Shown here one piece after another: positions 1 to 5,547 of a stretch of DNA of 6,590 nt (positions are counted from its first letter, which is position 1; each line of letters opens with the position of its first letter). Both the position numbers and the translations under genes were made by a program. The stretch is from Pseudomonadota bacterium (lineage in GTDB: Bacteria > Pseudomonadota > Alphaproteobacteria > Rhizobiales > Beijerinckiaceae), in contig JAEWKL010000268.1 of NCBI GenBank assembly GCA_023386115.1, positions 1 to 6,590 on the forward strand. Direction: 5' to 3'. Under the pieces are notes generated by a model. It saw nothing but the letters and a program-made list of their open reading frames with translations, ran no database searches and was not told the DNA's origin.

Positions 1-67
1 AGATCCGCAGGCGCTGCGGGTTCGGGAAGGCCGAGGGAGAGGTGAAGAGCTTGAGCTTGTCGGACAT
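1..67 (-). CDS. Glutathione S-transferase, N-terminal fragment (runs off left edge)
   Basis: Only the first 22 codons are in the window. Read leftward from an ATG at 67-65 they give MSDKLKLFTSPSAFPNPQRL followed by RI. This matches the opening beta strand and the loop with the Ser-Pro-x-x-x-Pro-Asn-Pro pattern of the thioredoxin-fold N domain of bacterial glutathione S-transferases, which conjugate glutathione to electrophiles in the cytoplasm. The serine and asparagine-proline region is where GSTs bind glutathione, but the catalytic residue cannot be assigned from so short a piece. A weak purine-rich ribosome site (GGAAAG, minus strand, 83-78) lies about 10 bases before the ATG. The gene is divergent from the tetR gene and shares its control region, so it is the likely target of that repressor. 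The family call rests on a short stretch; the reading frame and start look sound. Confidence 0.72.
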   Translation of the reverse strand, partial: MSDKLKLFTSPSAFPNPQRLRI

Positions 68-95
68 CGTCGTCTCGCTTTCCGGAGGGGATCGT

Positions 96-115
96 CTGTC
101 TGTCAGATGACAGGT
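96..115. promoter_or_regulatory. Operator-like site 1 for the TetR regulator
   Basis: The site CTGTCTGTCAGATGACAGGT contains a perfect inverted repeat, CTGTCA-GA-TGACAG (100-113). It matches a second site 55 bases downstream (151-170) at 17 of 20 positions. Palindromes of about 14-20 bases in the gap between a tetR gene and its divergent neighbour are the usual operators of this family. It covers the predicted start point of the GST promoter and the -35 box of the possible tetR promoter. Confidence 0.6.
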
Positions 116-137
116 AGGAAGCTAGGATCCCTATCTT
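107..137 (+). promoter_or_regulatory. Possible tetR promoter
   Basis: ATGACA (107-112, 5 of 6 to TTGACA) and TATCTT (132-137, 4 of 6 to TATAAT) are separated by 19 bases, which is longer than ideal. Transcription would begin near 144, about 37 bases before the preferred ATG at 181. The -35 box falls inside the first operator-like site, and the second site lies just downstream of the predicted start, so binding at either would block tetR itself. This is a weak prediction, because the spacing is poor. Confidence 0.3.
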
Positions 138-147
138 GCGCTGTCAA
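119..147 (-). promoter_or_regulatory. Predicted sigma-70-type promoter of the GST gene
   Basis: On the minus strand there is a perfect TTGACA -35 box (147-142), a 17-base spacer and a poorer -10 box TAGCTT (124-119, 3 of 6 consensus bases). Weak -10 boxes are common in alphaproteobacteria. Transcription would start near 112, inside the first operator-like repeat (96-115), which fits repression of the GST gene by the divergent regulator. No start point has been mapped; this is a reading of the sequence only. Confidence 0.5.
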
Positions 148-150
148 CCC

Positions 151-170
151 CTGTCTGCCATATGACAGAT
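151..170. promoter_or_regulatory. Operator-like site 2 for the TetR regulator
   Basis: CTGTCTGCCATATGACAGAT is a 17/20 copy of site 1. Its inner palindrome (155-168, CTGCCA-TA-TGACAG) has one mismatched pair out of six, so it would be expected to be the weaker site. It ends one base before the GGAGG ribosome site of tetR, where a bound repressor would block elongation or initiation. A further CTGTCA half-site lies at 141-146, between the two full sites. Confidence 0.55.
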
Positions 171-175
171 GGAGG
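171..175 (+). promoter_or_regulatory. Ribosome binding site that sets the tetR start
   Basis: GGAGG lies five bases before the ATG at 181. The upstream in-frame ATG at 169 overlaps this motif, has no ribosome site of its own, and sits in the operator-like repeat. The start is therefore placed at 181. Confidence 0.7.
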
Positions 176-180
176 TTGAG

Positions 181-756
181 ATGGCAGCGACATTGAAGGC
201 GAACGTGAGAGAGGCGATCCTAGCCGCCGCGAAGGATGCAGCGATGGCCTATGGCTATGGCGGCATCAATTTCCGCGACCTCGCGGAGGCTGTCGGCATC
301 AAGGCCGCAAGCATCAACTACTACTTCGCCAATAAGGCTCTCCTCGGCGAGGCGGTAGCGCGTCGTTATTGGGAAGATATAGCGCGCGATCTTGAGGCTA
401 TTTCCATGGGCGCTCAGAGCCCGATTGACGCTTTGAAGCAATATCCTGGCATTTTTCGCCTATCGCTGGAGCGCAATAATCGTATGTGCCTCAGTAGCTT
501 TATGGCTACGGAACATGACGAGTTGCCCGATCCTGTATTAAAAGAAGTTCAGGCTTTTGCTGATGTCAACACGACGTGGCTACGCAAGCAGCTGGTTGAT
601 GCCCAATTAGTTGACCCGGCCGATAGTGAGTCGAGAGCCCGTGCTATATATGCCGCTGTTGCAGGAGCACAGATCATGGCCCGAAGCCGCTCAGACATCA
701 ATTTGTTCGACTCGTTGATCGAGAGCTATCAGAAGGCGGGATTGCTCCCGAACTGA
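181..756 (+). CDS. TetR/AcrR-family transcriptional repressor
   Basis: The product is 191 residues from the ATG at 181; an ATG at 169 would add four residues but overlaps the ribosome site. The N terminus is a TetR-type DNA-binding domain: helix 1 with VREAILAAAKDAAMAYGYGG, then the helix-turn-helix INFRDLAEAVGIKAASINYY leading into FANKALL. The I-N-Y-Y-F-x-x-K signature is the family's recognition helix and its follow-on. The rest is an all-helical C-terminal ligand and dimer domain with an ALKQYPGIFRLSLERNN stretch; its ligand cannot be told from the sequence. The length is normal for the family. The gene is divergent from a GST gene and faces two near-identical operator-like sites, so it probably represses itself and the GST gene until an electrophile or other inducer binds. 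GC content (48-53% in two 60-base lines counted) is far below the ~70% of the phage genes to the right, which hints at separate ancestry. Confidence 0.88.
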   Translation: MAATLKANVREAILAAAKDAAMAYGYGGINFRDLAEAVGIKAASINYYFANKALLGEAVARRYWEDIARDLEAISMGAQSPIDALKQYPGIFRLSLERNNRMCLSSFMATEHDELPDPVLKEVQAFADVNTTWLRKQLVDAQLVDPADSESRARAIYAAVAGAQIMARSRSDINLFDSLIESYQKAGLLPN

Positions 757-763
757 TCGGGAG
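745..763 (+). terminator. Hairpin over the tetR stop codon (possible terminator)
   Basis: CTCCCGA (745-751) and TCGGGAG (757-763) form a perfect 7-base stem around a 5-base loop, ACTGA, that contains the TGA stop codon. The stem is GC-rich and correctly placed to end the tetR transcript, but no run of T follows it. It is therefore not a standard intrinsic terminator and may only protect the 3' end. Confidence 0.4.
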
Positions 764-1055
764 GAGTGCGGATCACAATCGACCAGCTTCGGCCGTTCAG
801 GCACACTCAATCAGATTGCCTAGAAGCAGACCTTCCGAGGGTCCGGGTAGGGTCGGAAGCCGACCTCCACACAGTTGCTCGGGTCGAGATCACCGAGGCG
901 CTGCTGGTCGATCTCAGCCCGTCCGAGACCTGAGCCAGGGTGACGCCCACCCCATTCCCGAGTGTCAGGGCCCCTGGCGCCTCCGGACCTATACGGGTGG
1001 TCGGGGCCCCCGAGTTTCCTAGCGCCAGGGTGCCAAAACCCGTGAACGGTGAACG
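757..1055. other. Gene-free stretch between tetR and the phage genes; probable left edge of the prophage remnant
   Basis: No gene with a convincing start, ribosome site and recognisable product lies here. The stretch holds the right arm of the tetR stop-codon hairpin, a 9-base inverted repeat (972-980 / 1022-1030), the GGGGCCCC palindrome at 1003-1010, and the start of a GTGAACG repeat run. GC rises sharply at about 830, compared with tetR, which may mark the change from host to phage DNA. On the minus strand a frame ending in TAG at 822-820 reads like the tail of a protein (LGDLDPSNCVEVGFRPYPD) but has no good start. No tRNA, integrase or clear attachment site was seen. Confidence 0.5.
972..1030. 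repeat. 9-base perfect inverted repeat upstream of the small terminase gene
   Basis: CCCTGGCGC (972-980) and GCGCCAGGG (1022-1030) are exact reverse complements separated by 41 bases. The loop carries the self-complementary GGGGCCCC (1003-1010). The repeat lies 26 bases before the terminase small-subunit start. A terminase binding (cos/pac) region is commonly found near these genes, but in sequence this GC-rich such a pair could also be chance. Confidence 0.35.
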
Positions 1056-1075
1056 GTGAACGCCCCGAGTGAACG
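1042..1075 (+). repeat. GTGAACG heptamer repeats at the small terminase start
   Basis: GTGAACG occurs three times back to back (1042-1048, 1049-1055, 1056-1062) and a fourth time at 1069-1075, six bases further on. The third copy supplies the GTG start codon used here for the terminase small subunit. Because the unit is seven bases, each copy puts its GTG in a different frame, and only the one at 1056 opens the long frame. The repeats could be slippage products or short protein-binding iterons. Confidence 0.6.
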
Positions 1076-1724
1076 CCCCGCCGCGACGATGACCCAGGCC
1101 GAGTTCGCCCGGCACCGCGGCGTCTCGAAGGCGATCGTCACGAAGTGGAAGGGCCAGGGCCTCCTCGCCCTGACAGGGGACGGCAGGGTCGACGTCGAGG
1201 CCACCGAATGGAACCTCGACCAGCGGCCCGCCACCAACCGGGGCGGCACGACACACCGGCCGATACGCACCATCTCTCGGGCCGAGCCTGATCCGCGTGA
1301 GCGCCCGGCGCCGCGGCCGAGCAAGGCGGGCCCGGGGGAGGGGATCCCGCAGCCGAGCCGGTCCGAGCCGGACGGCGATGCGGAGCCACCCCCGGAGTTC
1401 GATCCGGAGAACCCGAACCTCTCGCTCGCCGCCGCGGCGCAGCGGAAGGAAAACCACCTCGGCCTGCTTCGCCGGCAGGAGTACCTGACCAAGCAGGGCA
1501 AGCTGGTCGACCGCGCCGAGGCAGAGGCCGCCTTCTTCGATGAGGCCCGGGCGATTCGGGACGCGTGGCTCGCCTGGCCGGCCCGGGTCGGCATCGAGAT
1601 GGCGGACGCGCTGAAGGTCGATGCCCGGACGCTGACCCAGGTCCTCGCCATCTATGTCCAACAGCACCTCGCCGAACTCGGCGAGCCCAGCAGACCCGAT
1701 CTCGGCACCCCTGAGGCCGGCTGA
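1056..1724 (+). CDS. Phage terminase small subunit (Nu1-like, DNA packaging)
   Basis: The 222-residue product would recognise the packaging site on phage DNA and recruit the large subunit. The N-terminal part (residues 12-50, TQAEFARHRGVSKAIVTKWK) is a helix-turn-helix with a MerR/Nu1-like start. Residues ~58-118 are a Pro/Arg/Glu-rich, probably disordered linker. From residue ~121 (NLSLAAAAQRKENHLGLLRR) to ~212 the chain is helical and matches the C-terminal oligomerisation region of such small terminases. Lambda gpNu1 is 181 residues; the long linker accounts for the extra length. The start is uncertain. GTG at 1056 (MNAPSERP) lacks a ribosome site, and so does the in-frame ATG at 1089, which begins right at the helix-turn-helix. 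The 3' end overlaps the next gene by 71 bases, supporting co-transcription and translational coupling. The function call rests on domain layout and on the adjacent large terminase. Confidence 0.8.
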   Translation: MNAPSERPAATMTQAEFARHRGVSKAIVTKWKGQGLLALTGDGRVDVEATEWNLDQRPATNRGGTTHRPIRTISRAEPDPRERPAPRPSKAGPGEGIPQPSRSEPDGDAEPPPEFDPENPNLSLAAAAQRKENHLGLLRRQEYLTKQGKLVDRAEAEAAFFDEARAIRDAWLAWPARVGIEMADALKVDARTLTQVLAIYVQQHLAELGEPSRPDLGTPEAG

Positions 1725-4700
1725 CACCACCAGCCTGCGCCGGTCCTGGCGGCGCGGCCTAACCCCGCCACCGAACCTCGACGTGGTGCAGTGGGCGGAG
1801 CGCTACCGGAAGCTCAGCAAGGAGAGCTCGAACGGCGGCAAGTTCTTCGTGTCGCGGGTCGAGGTCGCCCGCGGCCCGATGCTCTGGGCGACCGAGCCCG
1901 GGGTCAGCAAGATCACCCTGATGGCGTGCACGCAGCTGCTCAAGACGACGCTCATCGAGAACGTCATCGGCCGCTTCGCCCACGTCGATCCCTGCCCGAT
2001 GCTCGGCGTGTTCCCGAAGGACGACGCGGCCGAGACCTTCTCGAAGGACCGGCTGGCGCCGATGATCCGGGACACCAAGGTGCTGACCGATCTGTTCGGC
2101 GAGGCCAAGTCCCGGGACGCCGGCGCGACCCTGTCGCACAAGCAGTTCCCGGGCGGGCACATCACCCTGGTGGGCGCGAACAGCCCGACCAACCTCGCGA
2201 TGCGGCCGATCCGGCTCTTGGTCTGCGACGAGATCGACAAGTACCCCCTCTCCGCCGGTGGAGAGGGGCCCCCGATCGACCTCGCCGAGGAGCGGCAGGC
2301 CGAGTTCAAGGCCAACAGCCTGACCGTGGTGGCCTGCTCGCCGACGATCGCCGGGCGCTCGGCCATCGAGGCGAGCTACGAGGAGAGCGACCAGCGCAAG
2401 GCCTTCGTCTGCTGCCCACACCCGGGCTGCGGCGCCTGGCAGCCGCTGGAATGGGAGCGGGTCCGGTTCGAGAAGGACGAGGCCGGCAAGATCCGCCCCG
2501 AGACAGCCCGGTACGCGTGCGACGCCTGCGAGCGGCCGTGGACGGAAGCCCAGCGCCTTGCCGCGCTGAAGCACATCGAGTGGCGGCAGACCCGGTCGTT
2601 CACCTGCTGCGGCGAGCCGCAGACGCCGGAGCACTGGGCGCCCCTCGCGCACGGGGTGCGGCGGGCGCTCTGCCGGCACTGCGGCGCTCAGGCGGTCACG
2701 AACGAGCATGCCGGCGGCGTCGCCTCGAAGCTCTACGCGCCGAAGCAGACGATTCGGGAGACGGTGACGAAGTTCGCGAGGGCGCTGCGACGGGGGCCGG
2801 AGACGTTGCGGGCGTTCTTCAACACCCAACTCGCCCGGACCTGGAAGGAGGGCGCCGACGCGCCGGACTGGCAGGACGTCTACGCCCGACGGGGCACCTA
2901 CCTGTCGGGGACGGTCTGCCGGGCAGCGCTGATCCTGTTTGCCGGGGTCGACGTGCAGAAGGACCGCCTCGAGGTGGGGGTCTGGGGCTTCGGGCGGAAC
3001 CGGGAGCGCTGGCTGGTCGAGCACCGGGTTCTGCCCGGGCCGACGAACCGGCCGGAAGTGTGGGCCGACCTTGAGGCCATGTTCGAGGAGACGTGGCAGC
3101 ACGAGGCCGGCGCCGAGATGGCGGTGAGGGACTGGGGCATCGACAGCTCCGGTTTCACCGCCGAGGTCTACGCCTTCGTCCGCTCCCAGGGTGGGCGCGG
3201 CAACGTGCACGCGGTCGACGGCCAGGACAGCTACGCATCGGCCTTCCTCGGCGTGGGGGCGAAGGACACCACGCCTGCCGGCAAGAAGCTGCGGCGCGGG
3301 CTGAAGACGATCCGGGTGGGCGCGTCCTTCGCCAAGCAGGAGCTGATGGGCTGCCTCGCCCTGCAGCGGCCGGCCGAGGGCAACCCGTTCCCGGCCGGCT
3401 TCGTGCACCTGCCGCGCGACGTGCCTGAGGATCAGGTCAAGCAGCTGACTGCCGAGGAGTTGGTCACCCACGTCACGCGCGGCCGCACCCGGCGCGAATG
3501 GGTGCCGATCGGCGGTCGGCGCAACGAGGTGCTGGACTGCGCGAACTACGCCCGCGGCCTCGCCGCGATGCGCGGATGGGACCGGTGGCGGGAACTGCAC
3601 TGGCGCGACCTCGAGGCGGCGCTGGGCATCGATGCGGCAGGCCGCGCGACGGCAGAGCTGCGCACGGAACTGCTGGTCTACCAGGGCGACGCGGCGGCGC
3701 AGTTCCTGTCCGTCACCCGGGCCGTCGCCGACGTGAACAGCGCCCTCGTGACGGCGACCACCTCGCTCACTGCCCGCATCAACGCGAGCGATGCCGCGAT
3801 CAGCGATGAGCGGATCGTTCGAGCCACAGCCGACGCCGCGACGACGTCGCAGCTTACTACCGCGGTCTCGCGCATTGGAGCGGCGGAAGCCGGGCTCGCC
3901 ACCGAGCAGCAGACGCGAGCGGGGGCCGACGCCGCGAGCACGCTGCGCATCGACGGCGCCATATCCCGGATCGCACTATCTGAGGGCCGGATCGGCAATG
4001 CCGAGGCGAGCCTTGCCAGCGAAGCGCAGACCCGGGCCGCCGCCGACGGAGCACAGACCAGCCGCATTGACGGGGCCGTGTCGCGGATCACGGCGGCCGA
4101 AGGCCGGATCGGCACGGCGGAAGCCAGCCTCGTCACGGAACAGCGGACCCGCGCCGACGCCGACGCTGCTACGACACTCAGGGTCGACGGCGCGATCTCC
4201 CGCATCACGGCGACAGAAGGCAAGATCGCGACCGCCGAGGCCAGCCTTGCCACCGAGGCCCGGACGCGGGCGGATGCCGATGCAGCTTCCACGTCGCGCA
4301 TCGACACGGCCGTGTCGCGGATTACGGCGGCTGAAGGCCGGATCGGCGCTACCGAGGCGAGCATCACGACGGAAGCCAAGACCCGCGCCGATGCCGACGC
4401 CGCGTCGACCTCTCGCGTGGACGGCGCCATCGCGCGGATCAGCGGCGTCGAGGGCAGGGTCGGCAGTGCCGAGGCCAGCATCGCCAGCGAAGCGCAGACC
4501 CGGGCTGATCAGACCGGTGCTCTGTCGTCCAGGGTCGACGGACTGGCGGCCCGGACGGGCGCGGCCGAGAGCCAGATCATCACCGTCAACCAGGCGCGTG
4601 CCGACGGCGACGGGGCGCTCTCCACCCGGATCGACCTCGTCAATTCGCGCGCCGGCAGCAACGAGGCGGCGATCGCCGGCGAGGCGACTACGCGCGCCAA

Positions 4701-5478
4701 CGCGGACGGCGCTCTCTCCTCCCGCATCGATCAGGTGAGCGCTCGGGCCGAGAACGCCATCGCCGGCGTCGCCAACGAGGCGTCCGCTCGCGCCTCCGCG
4801 GATGGCGCTTTCGCGGGCCAGATCAACGATCTCTATGCACGATCCGACATCGGCACCGCTTACGGGCGGTTCTCCATGGAGGCGCAGTCCGCGCCGTCCG
4901 GAGTAAGCGTGCGTCTCGCGGCCACGGCCTCGACGGAGAGCTATGGGCAGCGGCGCAATGCCGGATGGTTCCTAGATCTATTGCCCGATGGCAACTCTCG
5001 ATTTGTTGTCGATGCCAACTTCTTCGCTATCACAGCTAACGGTGGGATGAGCTACCCGTTCGTCTTTGATGGCTCGACGCTCACCATCCCCAATCTCAGG
5101 GTCACAAACAGCGCCATCCTCCCAGGGGCCGTTTCGCAATCAGATTGGGCTTACAGCAACGATTATTTTGTAGATTTCCAGATTAATTGCAGACCCAATA
5201 GCCGAATATCTATTGTTGGGATGTATGATGGTCAGCCCACGCGAGGCTTGCCACTGAGCGCAACTGGACGTCTTCAAGTACTTCGCGATGGTATCTTGCT
5301 TAGCGATACTCCAATCAGCTTTTACGTCGCCGGCAACAATCAAAATCAGCTCGCCTATACGTTGAACACGGTAACGTTTGTGCGTGACACACCAGGCGTC
5401 GGCTTGCACACGTACCGCGTTCAATGCACGGCCCTGCTAGGCCCGGTTTCTGCTGTCTGGGAAGAACTGGCGGCATAG
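1654..5478 (+). CDS. Chimeric protein: GpA-type terminase large subunit fused in frame to the C-terminal half of a tail-tip (gpJ-like) protein
   Basis: This is one uninterrupted 1274-residue frame made of two unrelated phage proteins. Residues ~37-658 are a GpA-family large terminase, the motor that packages and cuts phage DNA. Visible are a Walker A variant TQLLKTT (93-99), Walker B LLVCDE (188-193) with acidic E193, motif III SPT (229-231), cysteine knuckles (C254/C259 with C289/C292; C318/C319 with C340/C343), and an RNase H-like nuclease with GVDVQKDRLE (D433), WGIDSSG (D497) and NEVLDC (D628). Residues ~664-1274 are a tail-tip C terminus: nine or ten coiled-coil repeats, a DUF1983-like segment (FVVDANFFAIT near 1117-1127) and a distal domain. 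Such a terminase is normally ~640 residues and ends about here. The start is the only usable ATG; no GTG or TTG lies between the terS stop and the conserved region. In an intact siphovirus these genes lie many kilobases apart, so the fusion most likely arose by deletion. Whether it is expressed is unknown. Confidence 0.85.
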   Translation: MSNSTSPNSASPADPISAPLRPADTTSLRRSWRRGLTPPPNLDVVQWAERYRKLSKESSNGGKFFVSRVEVARGPMLWATEPGVSKITLMACTQLLKTTLIENVIGRFAHVDPCPMLGVFPKDDAAETFSKDRLAPMIRDTKVLTDLFGEAKSRDAGATLSHKQFPGGHITLVGANSPTNLAMRPIRLLVCDEIDKYPLSAGGEGPPIDLAEERQAEFKANSLTVVACSPTIAGRSAIEASYEESDQRKAFVCCPHPGCGAWQPLEWERVRFEKDEAGKIRPETARYACDACERPWTEAQRLAALKHIEWRQTRSFTCCGEPQTPEHWAPLAHGVRRALCRHCGAQAVTNEHAGGVASKLYAPKQTIRETVTKFARALRRGPETLRAFFNTQLARTWKEGADAPDWQDVYARRGTYLSGTVCRAALILFAGVDVQKDRLEVGVWGFGRNRERWLVEHRVLPGPTNRPEVWADLEAMFEETWQHEAGAEMAVRDWGIDSSGFTAEVYAFVRSQGGRGNVHAVDGQDSYASAFLGVGAKDTTPAGKKLRRGLKTIRVGASFAKQELMGCLALQRPAEGNPFPAGFVHLPRDVPEDQVKQLTAEELVTHVTRGRTRREWVPIGGRRNEVLDCANYARGLAAMRGWDRWRELHWRDLEAALGIDAAGRATAELRTELLVYQGDAAAQFLSVTRAVADVNSALVTATTSLTARINASDAAISDERIVRATADAATTSQLTTAVSRIGAAEAGLATEQQTRAGADAASTLRIDGAISRIALSEGRIGNAEASLASEAQTRAAADGAQTSRIDGAVSRITAAEGRIGTAEASLVTEQRTRADADAATTLRVDGAISRITATEGKIATAEASLATEARTRADADAASTSRIDTAVSRITAAEGRIGATEASITTEAKTRADADAASTSRVDGAIARISGVEGRVGSAEASIASEAQTRADQTGALSSRVDGLAARTGAAESQIITVNQARADGDGALSTRIDLVNSRAGSNEAAIAGEATTRANADGALSSRIDQVSARAENAIAGVANEASARASADGAFAGQINDLYARSDIGTAYGRFSMEAQSAPSGVSVRLAATASTESYGQRRNAGWFLDLLPDGNSRFVVDANFFAITANGGMSYPFVFDGSTLTIPNLRVTNSAILPGAVSQSDWAYSNDYFVDFQINCRPNSRISIVGMYDGQPTRGLPLSATGRLQVLRDGILLSDTPISFYVAGNNQNQLAYTLNTVTFVRDTPGVGLHTYRVQCTALLGPVSAVWEELAA
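3625..3650 (+). other. Approximate fusion point between terminase and tail-tip sequence
   Basis: The terminase signal ends with the typical C-terminal motif WRELHWRDLEAALG (the last G is residue 658, ending at 3627). From GRATAELRTELLVYQGDAAA (residue 663 on, 3640 onward) the chain is a tail-protein coiled coil. The join is placed between these marks by eye. No stop, frameshift or obvious insertion-sequence end is visible there, and the reading frame passes straight through. Confidence 0.6.
3787..4848 (+). repeat. Tandem coding repeats of 32 and 39 residues (96/117 bases) in the tail-tip part
   Basis: The segment consists of one 32-residue unit (3787-3882), five 39-residue units (3883-4467), three 32-residue units (4468-4755) and a 31-residue last unit (4756-4848). 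The common core is AEASLATEAQTRADADAAST followed by SRIDGAVSRI. The long units add one seven-residue block of the type TAAEGRI. Ala-rich, charged and heptad-spaced, the array should form the trimeric coiled-coil shaft typical of phage tail-tip and fibre proteins. Unit-to-unit identity is high in the five long copies, which points to recent expansion or continuing homogenisation. Confidence 0.85.
4855..5475 (+). other. Tail-tip distal region: DUF1983-like segment and AT-richer receptor-binding-like domain
   Basis: After the coiled coil, the residues from about 1070 (YGRFSMEAQ) to about 1153 (LTIPNLRVTNSAIL) follow the pattern of the DUF1983 segment near the end of gpJ-like tail-tip proteins: a strand-rich stretch, then FVVDANFFAI, then a short strand and a new domain start. 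The last ~115 residues (from VSQSDWAYSNDYF) are beta-rich with no family I can name, and occupy the place of a receptor-contacting tip. GC falls to about 46% over 5161-5340, compared with 73% in a sampled coiled-coil line (4501-4560). Confidence 0.6.
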
Positions 5479-5547
5479 CCTGTTCGAAAACCAACGCAAG
5501 ATCTTCTAAATCTACAAGTTGTCACTCGCGCCTGAGGTTGAATTGAT
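5479..5547 (+). other. Short gap between tail-tip and fibre genes, with fibre ribosome binding site
   Basis: These 69 bases separate the fusion gene's TAG from the fibre gene's ATG. TGAGGT at 5533-5538 is a fair Shine-Dalgarno match about nine bases before the ATG at 5548. No terminator-like hairpin was found, so the fibre gene is probably on the same transcript. Confidence 0.55.

Noticed and set aside
757..933. Short plus-strand frame just after tetR (GTG at 766, about 55 codons)
   Set aside because: GGGAGG is only one to two bases from the GTG, too close to act as its ribosome site. The peptide is unrecognisable, and the frame is simply the read-through frame of tetR.
807..1730. Long minus-strand open frame (about 307 codons) opposite the small terminase gene
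   Set aside because: It is Arg/Gly/Pro-rich low complexity, has no ribosome site, and mirrors a plus-strand gene with recognisable domains. Open antisense frames are expected at this GC content.
1903..1950. Missing Walker A glycine (TQLLKTT instead of a GKT/S loop) as a sign of a dead ATPase
   Set aside because: TQLLK-type loops are, as far as I recall, a normal variant in this branch of GpA terminases, so it is not evidence of decay.
1791..3074. Plus-strand overlapping frame of about 427 codons within the terminase
   Set aside because: It is an Arg/Gly-rich out-of-frame shadow of the terminase, with no domain and no start signal.
1759..3600. Minus-strand open frame of about 613 codons opposite the terminase
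   Set aside because: It lies antisense to a frame carrying all the terminase motifs. Its composition (Arg, Pro, Gly, Leu, Ala) is typical of a high-GC shadow, and no domain is recognisable.
3883..4467. Regular 117-base repeats that might suggest a CRISPR or satellite array
   Set aside because: The units are contiguous without spacers, keep the reading frame, and vary mostly in ways that preserve a coiled-coil protein pattern.
3678..4481. Minus-strand frame opposite the repeat array, itself repetitive (Ala/Ser/Arg/Val)
   Set aside because: Its repetition simply reflects the 117-base repeats of the plus-strand coiled-coil coding sequence.
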